Below, piece after piece: positions 24,982-33,966 of a DNA stretch of 64,000 nt (positions are counted from its first letter, which is position 1; each line of letters begins with the position of its first letter). This stretch comes from Rhodococcus zopfii NBRC 100606 = JCM 9919 (lineage in GTDB: Bacteria; Actinomycetota; Actinomycetes; Mycobacteriales; Mycobacteriaceae), in NCBI RefSeq assembly GCF_001895025.1, contig NZ_BCXI01000031.1, positions 53,047 to 117,046 on the forward strand, given 5' to 3'. Made by a program: the position numbers and the translations under genes. Below the pieces are notes generated by a model. It worked only from the letters and a program-made list of their open reading frames with translations, did not search any database and was not told where the DNA came from.

Positions 24982-25704
24982 TCAGGTGTTGCGTCCGCCG
25001 TTGACGCCGAGGATCTGGCCGGTGATGTAGCCGGCTTCCTCCGAGACGAGGAATGCGCATGCCGCGGCGATGTCCTCCGGGCGGCCGACCCGGCGTACCG
25101 GGGTCCGCTGGATGTGTTCTTCGACGGTTCCACCGAGCAGGCCCTGAGCCTCGGACTTGCGCAACATCGGGGTGTCGACGAATCCGGGCGGGACGGCGTT
25201 GACGGTGATGCCGTCGGGCCCGTACTCGAGGGCGAGCGACTTGGTGAGCCCGTTGACGCCGGCCTTCGAGGAGACGTATGCGGTCATGAACTGCTGGCCG
25301 GATTGCGCACTGGACGACGAGATGTTCACGATGCGGCCCCACTGTGCGTCGCGCATGTCGGGGAGCACGGCCTGGACGCAGTGGAAGACACCGTTCAGAT
25401 TGACCGCGACGATCTGGTTCCACGTCTCGATGTCGATGTTGTGGAAGCGCTTGTACAGCTCCCGGCCCGCGGCGTTCACGAGGATCGTGACCGGGCCGAG
25501 TTCCTTGCGGATCTCGTCGAGCGCGGCGTCGACCGACGCACGATCGGACACGTCGGCGACGTAGGAGAACTTGGCGTCGGACGGGTTGAGGTCCAGGATC
25601 GCGACCCGGTGGCCGTCGTTGCGCAGGCGCTCGGCGATGGCCGCGCCGATCCCGGAACCGCCGCCGGTGACGACGGCGGTCCTGACCGTGGAAGTGTCTG
25701 TCAC
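24982..25704 (-). CDS. Short-chain dehydrogenase/reductase
   Basis: 240 residues. VTGGGSGIGAAIAERL, catalytic Ser in NISSSSAQSG and YVSSK; C-terminal ITGQILGVNGG. Resembles 3-oxoacyl/3-hydroxyacyl reductases such as FabG. GTG start 25704 overlaps the dioxygenase stop (GTGA); a second GTG is at 25710. Probably oxidises a hydroxyacyl intermediate of the operon. Confidence 0.9.
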   Translation of the reverse strand: MTDTSTVRTAVVTGGGSGIGAAIAERLRNDGHRVAILDLNPSDAKFSYVADVSDRASVDAALDEIRKELGPVTILVNAAGRELYKRFHNIDIETWNQIVAVNLNGVFHCVQAVLPDMRDAQWGRIVNISSSSAQSGQQFMTAYVSSKAGVNGLTKSLALEYGPDGITVNAVPPGFVDTPMLRKSEAQGLLGGTVEEHIQRTPVRRVGRPEDIAAACAFLVSEEAGYITGQILGVNGGRNT

Positions 25705-26507
25705 TGCCACGCCTCGTCTCCGACGATGGTGATGCGGCGCATGAGGCGCTCGGACGACGGGTCGTAGGGGAGCGCGCGGTGCAGCATGCCGGTGTTGTCC
25801 CACACGACCAGGTCGCCGATCTCCCAGTCGTGGGCGTAGCAGAAGCGTTCCTGCGTGGCCCACGCCTGCAGTTCGTCGATGAGCGCGCGGCTTTCGTCGG
25901 GTTCCATGCCGACGATGTGATCGGCGGTCGCGCCGATGACGAGGGAACGGCGACCGTCGCGGCGCTCCCATACGAGTGAGGTCTCATGGGTGGGCAGCTG
26001 GCGCCAGCGGGCGACCTGCTCGTCGCTGGGGTCCGGGTAGACGGTGCGCTGCGCGGCTTCGAAGCTGTGGACGATGCGCAGGCCGTCGTAGCGCTTGCGC
26101 TCGGCCTCGGAGAGGTTCTCGTACGCGGCGTAGGTGTTCGCGAACTCGGTGCCACCGCCCACGGCGGCGACGTGGCGGCAGCTGAGCACCGTCGCCTTGG
26201 CGGGGACGTCGTTGGTGGTGTCGTCGATGTGCCAGCTGAACGTGCCCTTGAGGTATTCGGCCGACGGCGACTTCGCCGGGTCGAGCGACACTGTGAAGAT
26301 CTCCTGGCCGGGAACCGGCTGGACGAGTTGCCCGAGCTTGCGGCTGAAGGCGAGCTGGCCCTCGTCGTCGAGGTTCAGGCCGCGGAACAGCAGCACGCCG
26401 CGCCACTTCAGGGCTTCGGTCAGTCGGCCCACCACTTCCGGGTTCTCGAGGTCGACGTCTCCGCCGACCTCCACTCCCAGTGCTGGGGTGATTGCTGTAG
26501 TCTTCAT
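25701..26507 (-). CDS. TauD/TfdA-family 2-oxoglutarate/Fe(II) dioxygenase
   Basis: 268 residues. Iron ligands are His and Asp of WHIDD and the distal His of GMLHRALPYD; the 2-oxoglutarate-binding Arg is in RLMRRITIVG. These enzymes hydroxylate an unactivated C-H, often cleaving ethers, sulfonates or phenoxyacids. Start: ATG 26507 or GTG 26510, both served by AGGGAG. First gene of the ten-gene operon ending at 17555, with a GAGAAT palindrome 26 bp upstream. Confidence 0.92.
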   Translation of the reverse strand: MKTTAITPALGVEVGGDVDLENPEVVGRLTEALKWRGVLLFRGLNLDDEGQLAFSRKLGQLVQPVPGQEIFTVSLDPAKSPSAEYLKGTFSWHIDDTTNDVPAKATVLSCRHVAAVGGGTEFANTYAAYENLSEAERKRYDGLRIVHSFEAAQRTVYPDPSDEQVARWRQLPTHETSLVWERRDGRRSLVIGATADHIVGMEPDESRALIDELQAWATQERFCYAHDWEIGDLVVWDNTGMLHRALPYDPSSERLMRRITIVGDEAWQ

Positions 26508-26532
26508 CACAAGAAGCTCCCTTCCGGTTTTT

Positions 26533-26547
26533 GAGAACCATACTCTC
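26533..26547. promoter_or_regulatory. GAGAAT-type operator upstream of the TauD operon
   Basis: GAGAAC-CAT-ACTCTC: a 15-bp imperfect version of the recurring palindrome (one mismatch per arm), 26 bp before the dioxygenase start and on the minus-strand promoter side. Confidence 0.5.
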
Positions 26548-26651
26548 CACTCCGAGTTGCCCGCAAGGTTGGATCACCCGCTGGTCAGGACAATTCGGAC
26601 TTCGATTCGGGGTATGCGAACAGACCGGGTATTGCTACATTTCACAGTGAC

Positions 26652-26687
26652 GAATGCAGAATTCTCCGTTGTGAGAATCTCATTTCC
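26652..26687. promoter_or_regulatory. GAGAAT-type operator pair upstream of the aldehyde dehydrogenase operon
   Basis: The proximal site is GAGAAT-CTC-ATTTCC (26673-26687). A second, partial site with an intact right arm ATTCTC (26661-26666) is centred 21 bp upstream, the same spacing as the pair at 6515-6550. The pair ends 17 bp before the ATG at 26705. Confidence 0.5.
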
Positions 26688-26704
26688 AACATGAGGAGAT
26701 TCAG

Positions 26705-28189
26705 ATGTCATCGCAGGACACCGTGCAGGCCGAGGGCGCCACCACCGACGTCCACAAGAGGCTGCTCATCGACGGGCAGCTCGTCACCACCGAGGCGACC
26801 TTCCCGTCCTACAATCCCGCGACCGGCGATCTCGTCGGCTATGCACCCGATGCCGGGTTCGCCGAGGCCGAAACCGCCATCGAGGCGGCACGCCGCGCCT
26901 TCGACACCACGACCTGGTCCACCGATGTGGAGTTCCGCATCAAGTGTCTCGACCAGCTCCACCAGGCACTGCTCGACAACGTGGAGGAACTGCGCGAGCT
27001 GACCATCGCCGAGGTCGGCGCCCCGCGCCTGCTCACCCACGGCAATCAGCTCGACGCCCCCATCGGCATCGTCAAGTACTACGCGGACCTGCTCCGCACC
27101 CACCCGCTCACCGAGGAACTCGGCGTCATGGAGATCCGCGGGCAGAAGCATCGCCGCTGGATCGAGCGCGAGGCGGCCGGTGTCGTCTCCGCGATCGTCG
27201 CCTACAACTACCCGACGCAGCTCGCCCTCGCGAAGCTCATCCCGTCTCTGGCCGCCGGCTGCACCATCGTGCTCAAGGGCGCGCCGGACACCCCGCTCGT
27301 CACGCAGGCGCTCGGCGAGATCATCGCCGACCACACCGACATCCCGGCCGGCGTCGTCAACATCCTCTCGTCCACCCAGGTGGCGACCGGCGAGATCATG
27401 ACGACCCACCCCGACGTCGACGTCGTCACCTTCACCGGCTCCACGCCGGTCGGCCGCAAGATCATGGCAGCCGCGTCCGACACCCTCAAGCGCGTGTTCC
27501 TCGAGCTCGGCGGCAAGTCCGCACTCATCGTGCTCGACGACGCCGACATTCCGACCGCCGCACAGTTCGCTGCATTCAGCATCTGCTCGCACGCCGGCCA
27601 GGGCTGCGCCCTCACCACGCGCCTGCTCGTGCCCCGTGAGAAGCACGACGAGATCGTCGCGGCGGTCGGCGCGATGATGAGCAACGTCCCCTACGGCGAT
27701 CCGGCCAACCCGAAGATCTACATGGGCCCGGTCATCAACGAGCGTCAGCGCGAGAAGATCCACGGCATGGTGCAGCGCGCGGTCGAGGAAGGCGCCACCC
27801 TGGTGACCGGCGGCGAGCCCGTCGATCCGGGCTGGTTCTACAAGCCGACGCTGCTCGCGAACGTCGACCCCGACAGCGAGATCGCCCAGGAAGAGGTCTT
27901 CGGTCCGGTCCTCGCGGTCATCCCGTTCGACGACGACGACCACGCCGTCCGCATCGCCAACAACTCGATCTACGGCCTCTCCGGCGGTGTGCTCAGCGCC
28001 GACGACGACCGCGCGATCGCGATCGGCCGCCGCATCCGCACCGGCACCTTCAGCATCAACGGCGGAAACTACTTCACGCCCGAGGTGCCGTTCGGCGGAT
28101 ACAAGCAGTCCGGCATCGGCCGCGAGATGGGTGTCGCGGGACTGCACGAGTTCCAGCAGATCAAGTCATTCGCGGCGGTCGTCAAGTGA
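26705..28189 (+). CDS. Aldehyde dehydrogenase
   Basis: 494 residues. Catalytic Glu in FLELGGKSAL and Cys in HAGQGCALTTR; NAD site SAIVAYNYPTQLA and FTGSTPVGRK; C-terminal PFGGYKQSGIGREMG. ATG 26705 preceded by GAGGAGATT. A phylogenetically different ALDH from the one at 13053, since the active-site flanks differ. Its 3' end overlaps the CoA-transferase start (GTGA). Confidence 0.93.
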   Translation: MSSQDTVQAEGATTDVHKRLLIDGQLVTTEATFPSYNPATGDLVGYAPDAGFAEAETAIEAARRAFDTTTWSTDVEFRIKCLDQLHQALLDNVEELRELTIAEVGAPRLLTHGNQLDAPIGIVKYYADLLRTHPLTEELGVMEIRGQKHRRWIEREAAGVVSAIVAYNYPTQLALAKLIPSLAAGCTIVLKGAPDTPLVTQALGEIIADHTDIPAGVVNILSSTQVATGEIMTTHPDVDVVTFTGSTPVGRKIMAAASDTLKRVFLELGGKSALIVLDDADIPTAAQFAAFSICSHAGQGCALTTRLLVPREKHDEIVAAVGAMMSNVPYGDPANPKIYMGPVINERQREKIHGMVQRAVEEGATLVTGGEPVDPGWFYKPTLLANVDPDSEIAQEEVFGPVLAVIPFDDDDHAVRIANNSIYGLSGGVLSADDDRAIAIGRRIRTGTFSINGGNYFTPEVPFGGYKQSGIGREMGVAGLHEFQQIKSFAAVVK

Positions 28190-29391
28190 AGCCCCTCGAA
28201 GGGATCCGCGTTCTCGAAGTCGCGATGTACGGCTTCGTCCCCTCGGCGGGCGCCGTGCTCGCCGAGTGGGGCGCCGACGTCGTCAAGATCGAGCACTCGG
28301 TCACCGGCGACCCCCAGCGCGGTCTGCGTCAGGTGGGGCGGATGCGGGTCGAGGGCGACCCGAATCCGAATGTCGAACACGCGAACCGCGGCAAGCGCAG
28401 CATCGGCCTCGACATGGGCAGCGACGAGGGCCGCGAGGTCCTGCTCGAGCTGGCCCGCCGCTCGGATGTGTTCCTGACGAGCTTCCTGCCGCAGGCCCGC
28501 ACCAAGTTCGGCATCGACGTCGACGACATCCGCGCGGTCAATCCGTCCATCGTCTACGCGCGCGGCAGCGCGCTCGGCCCGCGCGGCATCGAATCGAACC
28601 GCGGTGGCTACGACATGACCGCGTTCTGGGCGCGCGGCGGTATCGCCGCGACGATCACCCCGCCCGGGGTCGAGGGCATGATCGCGCCGCCGGGACCGGC
28701 ATTCGGCGACACCATCTCCGGCACCAACCTCGCCGGCGGTGTCGCCGCCGCGCTGTTCAAGCGTGAACGCACCGGGGAGACGTCGGTGGTGGACGTGTCG
28801 CTGCTCGGCAGCGGCCTGTGGGCGATGGGGCACGGCATCGCGCTGTCCCTGCATCTCGACGATCACATGGTCGCACCCGTGCCGGGGGCCCACGGTGCAG
28901 TGACGAATCCGCTGTCGGGCCTCTACGCGACGTCGGACGACCGCTACCTGTCGTTCGTGATGCTCCAGCCCGCCAAGTTCTGGGCCGACGTGTGCCGCCA
29001 CATCGACCGGCCCGAACTCGTCGACGATCCGCGGTTCGCGAATGCCGAGCAGATCGCCGCCAATACCGAAGCGGCGGTGGCGATTCTGCGTGAGGTCATC
29101 GGGCAGCGGACTCTCGCCGAGTGGACCGAGCGGTTCGCGACGCTCGCCGGCCCGTGGGCGCCGGTGCAGGACTCGCTCCAGGTCTCCGACGACGCCCAGA
29201 TCCGCGCGAACGAATACATCGTCAAGGCAGGCGAACTCGAACTGGTCGCCAACCCCGTCCAGTTCGACCTCACTCCCGCCGAGATCGGTCCCGCACCGGA
29301 ATTCGCGGCGCAGACCGAGGAGGTACTGCTCGAACTCGGTCTGGATTGGGACCGCATCATCGCGTTGAAGACGGCAGGCGCAGTCACCTAG
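28186..29391 (+). CDS. CaiB/BaiF family (class III) CoA-transferase
   Basis: 401 residues. N-terminal GIRVLEVAMYGFVPSAGAVLAEWGADVVK is split here as the Rossmann part; the catalytic Asp is probably in GGYDMTAFWARGG, equivalent to the Asp of formyl-CoA transferase. It moves CoA between acids without ATP, so it may activate the acid made by the preceding ALDH. The family also contains racemases, for which this arrangement would be unusual. Confidence 0.9.
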   Translation: MKPLEGIRVLEVAMYGFVPSAGAVLAEWGADVVKIEHSVTGDPQRGLRQVGRMRVEGDPNPNVEHANRGKRSIGLDMGSDEGREVLLELARRSDVFLTSFLPQARTKFGIDVDDIRAVNPSIVYARGSALGPRGIESNRGGYDMTAFWARGGIAATITPPGVEGMIAPPGPAFGDTISGTNLAGGVAAALFKRERTGETSVVDVSLLGSGLWAMGHGIALSLHLDDHMVAPVPGAHGAVTNPLSGLYATSDDRYLSFVMLQPAKFWADVCRHIDRPELVDDPRFANAEQIAANTEAAVAILREVIGQRTLAEWTERFATLAGPWAPVQDSLQVSDDAQIRANEYIVKAGELELVANPVQFDLTPAEIGPAPEFAAQTEEVLLELGLDWDRIIALKTAGAVT

Positions 29392-29424
29392 AACTGCGGT
29401 TGCCCGAGAACACCGGAGAATCAC

Positions 29425-30600
29425 ATGCCATACATCGCTTCGATAGGTACCTACCTGCCGTGCTGGGGATCACCCGAGGCCCGCGTGCCCGGTGACGACG
29501 AGGACGCGATCACCCTCGCTGTCGAAGCGGGCCGCGCCGCGGTGGCCGAGAACGGCTCGGTCCAGTACGTGGTCCTGGTCAGCCGGGATCTGCCGCTGCT
29601 CGAGAGCAGCAACGCCGCGGTGTTGCTCGCGGGCCTCGGACTCGACCCGGAGATCGAGGTGACCGAGCGTCTCGGCGGGGCGCCCGCGACGCTGGACTCG
29701 CTCGGATCGGCCCGGCCGCGGACACTCGTGATCGGTGTCGATCTCGACGCGGCGGGCGCGGCTGCCGCGTTGACCGCGGATCAGGGCCTGCAGGTGCGTA
29801 CCGCGGCGCGGGTCGCGCGCAGCCTGCCCGTCCGGACCCGGACGGAGAGCGGCGTGGTGCACGATTACGGGGATCCGCGCCTGGTCAAACAGCGCGGATT
29901 CCTCGCCTCGCTCGCGTCGTCGTGGGTCGACGATCCGGTCACCGTGGCCGGCGTCGAGCACAAGGACGCGGCCGCGTTGTGCACGGGAGTTCCGGTGGAA
30001 TTGCCGACCACAGGGGCGAGTTCGCCCCTGTTCGCGCTCGCCGCGATGGCCGAATCGGAGACGACGGGACCCCTGGTGGGAGTGGAGCAGGCGAGCCTGT
30101 CGGCGATCACCGTCGCCCACGGTGTCACCGAGATCCATCGCCGGGAGCCGCCGGCACGTGAACGCATCGCGCCGGTGCACGTGCCCGGACCGGACATTCC
30201 GATCTCTCTCGCCGCGTACGAGCGGGCGTTCGAAGCGAAGGTTCGCTGGGAAGCGGGTCGTCATCCCGGTGCCGAGGACCTGGACTTTCCGCCGCGGTAC
30301 CGGGTGGGTGAGGACGGAACACTCGGCAGCAGTTACGAATTCGTGGCACTGCCACGAACCGGGAGCGTCTACACCGAGGTCACCGTGCGTGTTCCGGTCC
30401 CGGGCCTGGACACGCCGTACTCGCTCGTCCTCGTCGAACTCGACGACGTCGACGTGCGGGCGCTGGTCAAGGTGACCGGAGTCGAACCGGGCACCGTCGA
30501 CATCGGCGACCGCGGCCGTATGGTGCTGCGCCGCGTCGCGGTGCGGTCCGGTGTGCCGGACTACGGCTACGCGTTCCAACCCGAAAGTGAGGCGTCATGA
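29425..30600 (+). CDS. HMG-CoA-synthase-like domain fused to DUF35 OB fold
   Basis: 391 residues. The first ~200 residues follow the HMG-CoA synthase/thiolase scaffold (YIASIGTYLPCWG, DAITLAVEAGRAAV), but the region where the nucleophilic Cys should be (EVTERLGGAPATLDS) has none, so this half is probably structural. The last ~130 residues are an OB-fold DUF35 domain without a zinc ribbon. DUF35 proteins hold thiolase and HMGS subunits together in archaeal complexes and in BbsAB. The thiolase gene follows with an ATGA overlap, so I infer a two-subunit acyltransferase. Confidence 0.8.
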   Translation: MPYIASIGTYLPCWGSPEARVPGDDEDAITLAVEAGRAAVAENGSVQYVVLVSRDLPLLESSNAAVLLAGLGLDPEIEVTERLGGAPATLDSLGSARPRTLVIGVDLDAAGAAAALTADQGLQVRTAARVARSLPVRTRTESGVVHDYGDPRLVKQRGFLASLASSWVDDPVTVAGVEHKDAAALCTGVPVELPTTGASSPLFALAAMAESETTGPLVGVEQASLSAITVAHGVTEIHRREPPARERIAPVHVPGPDIPISLAAYERAFEAKVRWEAGRHPGAEDLDFPPRYRVGEDGTLGSSYEFVALPRTGSVYTEVTVRVPVPGLDTPYSLVLVELDDVDVRALVKVTGVEPGTVDIGDRGRMVLRRVAVRSGVPDYGYAFQPESEAS

Positions 30601-31754
30601 GGAAGGTCGCGATCGTCGGCGCGGGAATGACGCCCTTCGCCGAGCACTTCTCCCTCGGAATCCGCGAGCTGCTTCCGATGGCATACGCGGAGTGTGCGGG
30701 CACGGTGGACAAGGGCATTCGCGCATCGGACCTGCAGGCTGCGTGGTTCGGTGCGATGGGAACGACCGACGGATTCCCCGCCGGAATACTCGCCGACACG
30801 CTGGGTGTACCCGACATTCCGGTGACACGAGTCGAGAACTCGTGTGCCACCGGGCACGACGCGATTCGCAACGCGCTGTTCGGGATCGCCTCCGGAGCAT
30901 GCGACGTGGCGCTGGTGATGGGTGCCGACAAGGTCCGCGAGACCGCGTCGAAGGACATGATCTGGGAATGGGAGGCCATGACCCGCGACATGGCCTGGGA
31001 CTATCCGCTCGGCCTCGCACAGGCGGGTTTCGCGCTGCACGTGCGGCGCTACCTGCACGAGTCGCCGGCGACCCGCGAACACATGGCGATGGTCGCGGTG
31101 AAGAACCACCGGAACGGCCTGAACAACCCGAAGGCGTTCCGGCGCTTCGAGATCACCGTCGAGGAGGCGTTGAACGCGCAGACCGTCGTGACTCCGTTCG
31201 GTGTCTACGACTGCGCGCCCCAGAGTGACGGCGCCGCCGCGCTCGTGCTCGCCTCCGAGGACGTCGTGGACCGTTTCACCGATCGGCCGGTGTGGGTGCG
31301 AGGGGTCGGCCTCGGTTTGGATTCCGTTATGCACCAGCACAAGAAGGACATGACGAGCTTCCCGGCAACCGTCCGGGCAGCAAAGCAGGCGTTCGGGATG
31401 GCCGGCCTGACACCTTCGGACGTCGATGTTGCCGAGGTGCACGACTTCTTCACCGGGATCGAGCTGATCAGCTACGAGGACCTCGGTTTCGCGAACCGGT
31501 TCGAAGCGTACAAACTCATCGAGTCGGGTGCGACCGGGGTGGGTGGGACGCTGCCGGTGAACCCCAGCGGCGGAATGATCTCCAAAGGTCACCCACCGGG
31601 CGCCACCGGGGTCGCGCAGTGCGTGGAACTCTTCGAGCAGTTGCGCGGTACCGCGGTCAACCAGGTGGACGGTGCGCGAATCGGTCTCGCGCACAACATC
31701 GGTGGTCCCACGGCGGTATCCGCGGTGACGATTCTCGAGGGTACGGCACCCTGA
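30597..31754 (+). CDS. SCP2-type thiolase (acetyl-CoA acetyltransferase family)
   Basis: 385 residues. Nucleophile Cys83 in VENSCATGHDA, EVHDFFTG, and GGMISKGHPPGATG with the catalytic His: an active thiolase of the SCP2/lipid-transfer type, unlike the Cys-less domain encoded at 20685. Its obligate partner is likely the upstream HMGS-like/DUF35 protein. It should thiolytically cleave a branched or cyclic 3-ketoacyl-CoA. Last gene of the operon from 26705, closed by a strong hairpin. Confidence 0.9.
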   Translation: MRKVAIVGAGMTPFAEHFSLGIRELLPMAYAECAGTVDKGIRASDLQAAWFGAMGTTDGFPAGILADTLGVPDIPVTRVENSCATGHDAIRNALFGIASGACDVALVMGADKVRETASKDMIWEWEAMTRDMAWDYPLGLAQAGFALHVRRYLHESPATREHMAMVAVKNHRNGLNNPKAFRRFEITVEEALNAQTVVTPFGVYDCAPQSDGAAALVLASEDVVDRFTDRPVWVRGVGLGLDSVMHQHKKDMTSFPATVRAAKQAFGMAGLTPSDVDVAEVHDFFTGIELISYEDLGFANRFEAYKLIESGATGVGGTLPVNPSGGMISKGHPPGATGVAQCVELFEQLRGTAVNQVDGARIGLAHNIGGPTAVSAVTILEGTAP

Positions 31755-31780
31755 CGGCCCACCCGCATCGCGGCACTGTC

Positions 31781-31808
31781 GCCCGCATCGCCTGTCGGCG
31801 GTGCGGGC
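31781..31808 (+). terminator. Intrinsic terminator
   Basis: 12-bp stem with one G-U pair (31781-31792 with 31797-31808) and a TGTC tetraloop, 27 bases after the thiolase stop, followed by a T-containing tail. Confidence 0.82.
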
Positions 31809-31885
31809 GTTCTGCGTTCTCCGGCATAACGAAAGGTGCTTGTATAGAGTCTTTTCGACGAAAACATGACCCGCGGGTCGTGTTC

Positions 31886-31914
31886 TTGTCACAAGTGGCC
31901 CGGTCGCCTATATT
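31886..31914 (+). promoter_or_regulatory. Promoter of the ABC transporter operon
   Basis: TTGTCA (31886-31891), exactly 17 bp, TATATT (31909-31914): the best consensus promoter seen in the window. It predicts a 5' leader of about 118 bases before the first permease. I see no GAGAAT palindrome here, so this operon may not share that control. Confidence 0.65.
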
Positions 31915-32038
31915 GCAGGAGTCACAATCTTATCGGTGATGTGAATCCAGTCACGATAGCTGTCGTTTGTTTGAAATTCCGCGTAGCCCTTGCCTGCTCG
32001 AACCGGTGAGTGCTGACCGTCCCTGTCTCCGATGAAAG

Positions 32039-33001
32039 TTGAGTTGGATGATTCTCACTGTCGCGAGCCGAGTGGGTCGCAGCGTGCTCGTCATTCTCCT
32101 GGTGACGATCGCGGTGGTGGCGCTGCTCAGCCTGGCACCGGGATCGGTCGCTCAGGTGATCTTGGGGGAGAACGCAACCCCCGAAGCGGTCGCTGCGTTG
32201 AACGCCGAACTGGGCCTGGATGCGCCGTTCTGGTCGCAGCACACGGCCTGGCTCGGGAACGCCGTCCAGGGAGACCTCGGAACCTCGCCGCTGACCGGGC
32301 AATCGGTGAGCGAAGCGATCGGTGAACGTCTTCCCGTGACGCTCCAGCTCGCCGTGATGGGCCTGGTGATCGCACTGGTCGTGGCGATTCTCATGGGCAT
32401 CGCGTCCGCTTCCCGGCCGGGAAGCGGACTGGACCGTTCGACGAACGCGGTATCCGCGGTGTTCCTGTCCGTCCCGGCCTTCATCGCCGGCCCGATCCTC
32501 ATCTACTTCCTGGCGATCCAGCTGCAGATCTTCCCGGTGATGGGATGGTCGAGGATCAGCGAGGGATTGGGTGAGAACCTCCGGAGCGCGTTCCTGCCGG
32601 CGATTGCGATCGCCCTGACCGAGATCGCGGCATTCCACCGCCTGCTGCGCACCGACCTGATCGGAACGCTGCGCGAGGACTTCGTCGCCGCGGCCAGGGC
32701 GAAGGGACTGTCGTCGCGCTACGTCATGTTCCGGCACGCGCTGCGGCCTTCGTCGTTCTCCTTGATCACCCTCGCCGGGATCAACCTCGGCCGGCTCATC
32801 GGCGGCACGGTGATCGTCGAAACGCTGTTCGGGCTTCCGGGTTTGGGTCAGCTGGTCGCGTCGTCGATCACCTCCCGTGACGTGATCATGGTTCAGGGGA
32901 TCGTCGTGTTCATCGCCGTGGTCTACGTGTGCATCAACACCCTGGTGGACCTCAGTTACCAAGTGATCGACCCGCGGGTCAGGAAGGTGGCGGCAGCATG
33001 A
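32039..33001 (+). CDS. ABC transporter permease (oligopeptide/nickel type, DppB-like)
   Basis: 320-residue inner-membrane subunit with an N-terminal anchor segment and five further hydrophobic segments. The EAA-type loop that contacts the ATPase is near DFVAAARAKGLSSRYVMFRHAL. Start GTG 32039 or ATG 32048; neither has a strong Shine-Dalgarno. First of five transporter genes, coupled to the next by ATGA. Confidence 0.92.
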   Translation: MSWMILTVASRVGRSVLVILLVTIAVVALLSLAPGSVAQVILGENATPEAVAALNAELGLDAPFWSQHTAWLGNAVQGDLGTSPLTGQSVSEAIGERLPVTLQLAVMGLVIALVVAILMGIASASRPGSGLDRSTNAVSAVFLSVPAFIAGPILIYFLAIQLQIFPVMGWSRISEGLGENLRSAFLPAIAIALTEIAAFHRLLRTDLIGTLREDFVAAARAKGLSSRYVMFRHALRPSSFSLITLAGINLGRLIGGTVIVETLFGLPGLGQLVASSITSRDVIMVQGIVVFIAVVYVCINTLVDLSYQVIDPRVRKVAAA

Positions 33002-33903
33002 GCCAGACGGCAATGGAGGACGCGGTCGCCGAAACCCGCAAGGAAGTGGGCGTCGACGGTGCGATGCCGGTCGTGCCGGCGGCGCGGAAGCAGCGTTCGA
33101 TCCTGGTGTACCTGTCGATCATCTGGCTGATCGTGTTGATCGCGGCTGCCGTGTTCGCGGACCTGCTGCCCCTGGCCTCGTATGCGACTCCGGTCGGAAA
33201 ACCCAGGATGACACCACAGTTGGGTTCCCTGGATCTGTTGCTCGGAACCGACACCCTCGGGCGGTCGATGCTCTCGAGAATCGTCTACGGCGCACGTGTC
33301 TCGCTGGTGATCGGTGCCGTTGCCGGTCTCATCGGCTTCGTGGTCGGTTCGCTGATCGGCCTGATCGCCGGCTATTTCGGAAAGCGTCTCGATTCCGTCG
33401 TCACGCTCCTGACCGACGCGATGCTCGCGTTCCCGCCGCTGATCCTGCTGCTGGCACTGGCGTCCATCCTGACACCGAGTGTCCAGACGATGCTCCTCGG
33501 CCTCACCCTGATGGTGGTTCCCTCGTTCGTCAGGCTGTCCCGGGCGAACGCCATGGCATGGACGTCCCGTGAATTCGTCCGTGCCGCGCGGAACATGGGT
33601 GCCGGGAACGGGAGGATCGTCTTCAAGGAGATTCTGCCGAACGTCATCGCCCCGCTGGCCGCGTACCTGCCCATCGTCATGGCGGCGCTCATCGTGGCGG
33701 AAGGGTCGCTGAGCTTCCTCGGCCTGGGGATCCCGCCGCCGCAGCCGAGCTGGGGCGGAATGATCAGCGACGGCAAGGATGCGATCGCAACCTACCCGCA
33801 TCTGGTGTTCGTTCCCGCCCTGACCATCTTCTTCACCGTGTTCGCCCTCAATCAGGTCGGCGATCATCTGCGGACCAAGTACGACCGAACGTTGCACGAC
33901 TGA
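32998..33903 (+). CDS. ABC transporter permease (oligopeptide/nickel type, DppC-like)
   Basis: 301 residues. A charged cytoplasmic N-terminus, an anchor helix (LVYLSIIWLIVLIAAAVF), then the periplasmic loop with GTDTLGRSMLSRIVYGAR typical of DppC/OppC and the EAA loop EFVRAARNMGAGNGRIVFKE. C-terminal SFLGLGIPPPQPSWG is a family hallmark. Partner of the preceding permease. Confidence 0.93.
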   Translation: MSQTAMEDAVAETRKEVGVDGAMPVVPAARKQRSILVYLSIIWLIVLIAAAVFADLLPLASYATPVGKPRMTPQLGSLDLLLGTDTLGRSMLSRIVYGARVSLVIGAVAGLIGFVVGSLIGLIAGYFGKRLDSVVTLLTDAMLAFPPLILLLALASILTPSVQTMLLGLTLMVVPSFVRLSRANAMAWTSREFVRAARNMGAGNGRIVFKEILPNVIAPLAAYLPIVMAALIVAEGSLSFLGLGIPPPQPSWGGMISDGKDAIATYPHLVFVPALTIFFTVFALNQVGDHLRTKYDRTLHD

Positions 33904-33966
33904 CTTCGGATCGCGTCGTCCCGAACAACCCGCTCTGCCCTCCCCTTCGTGATCCGAGAGGTCAAG

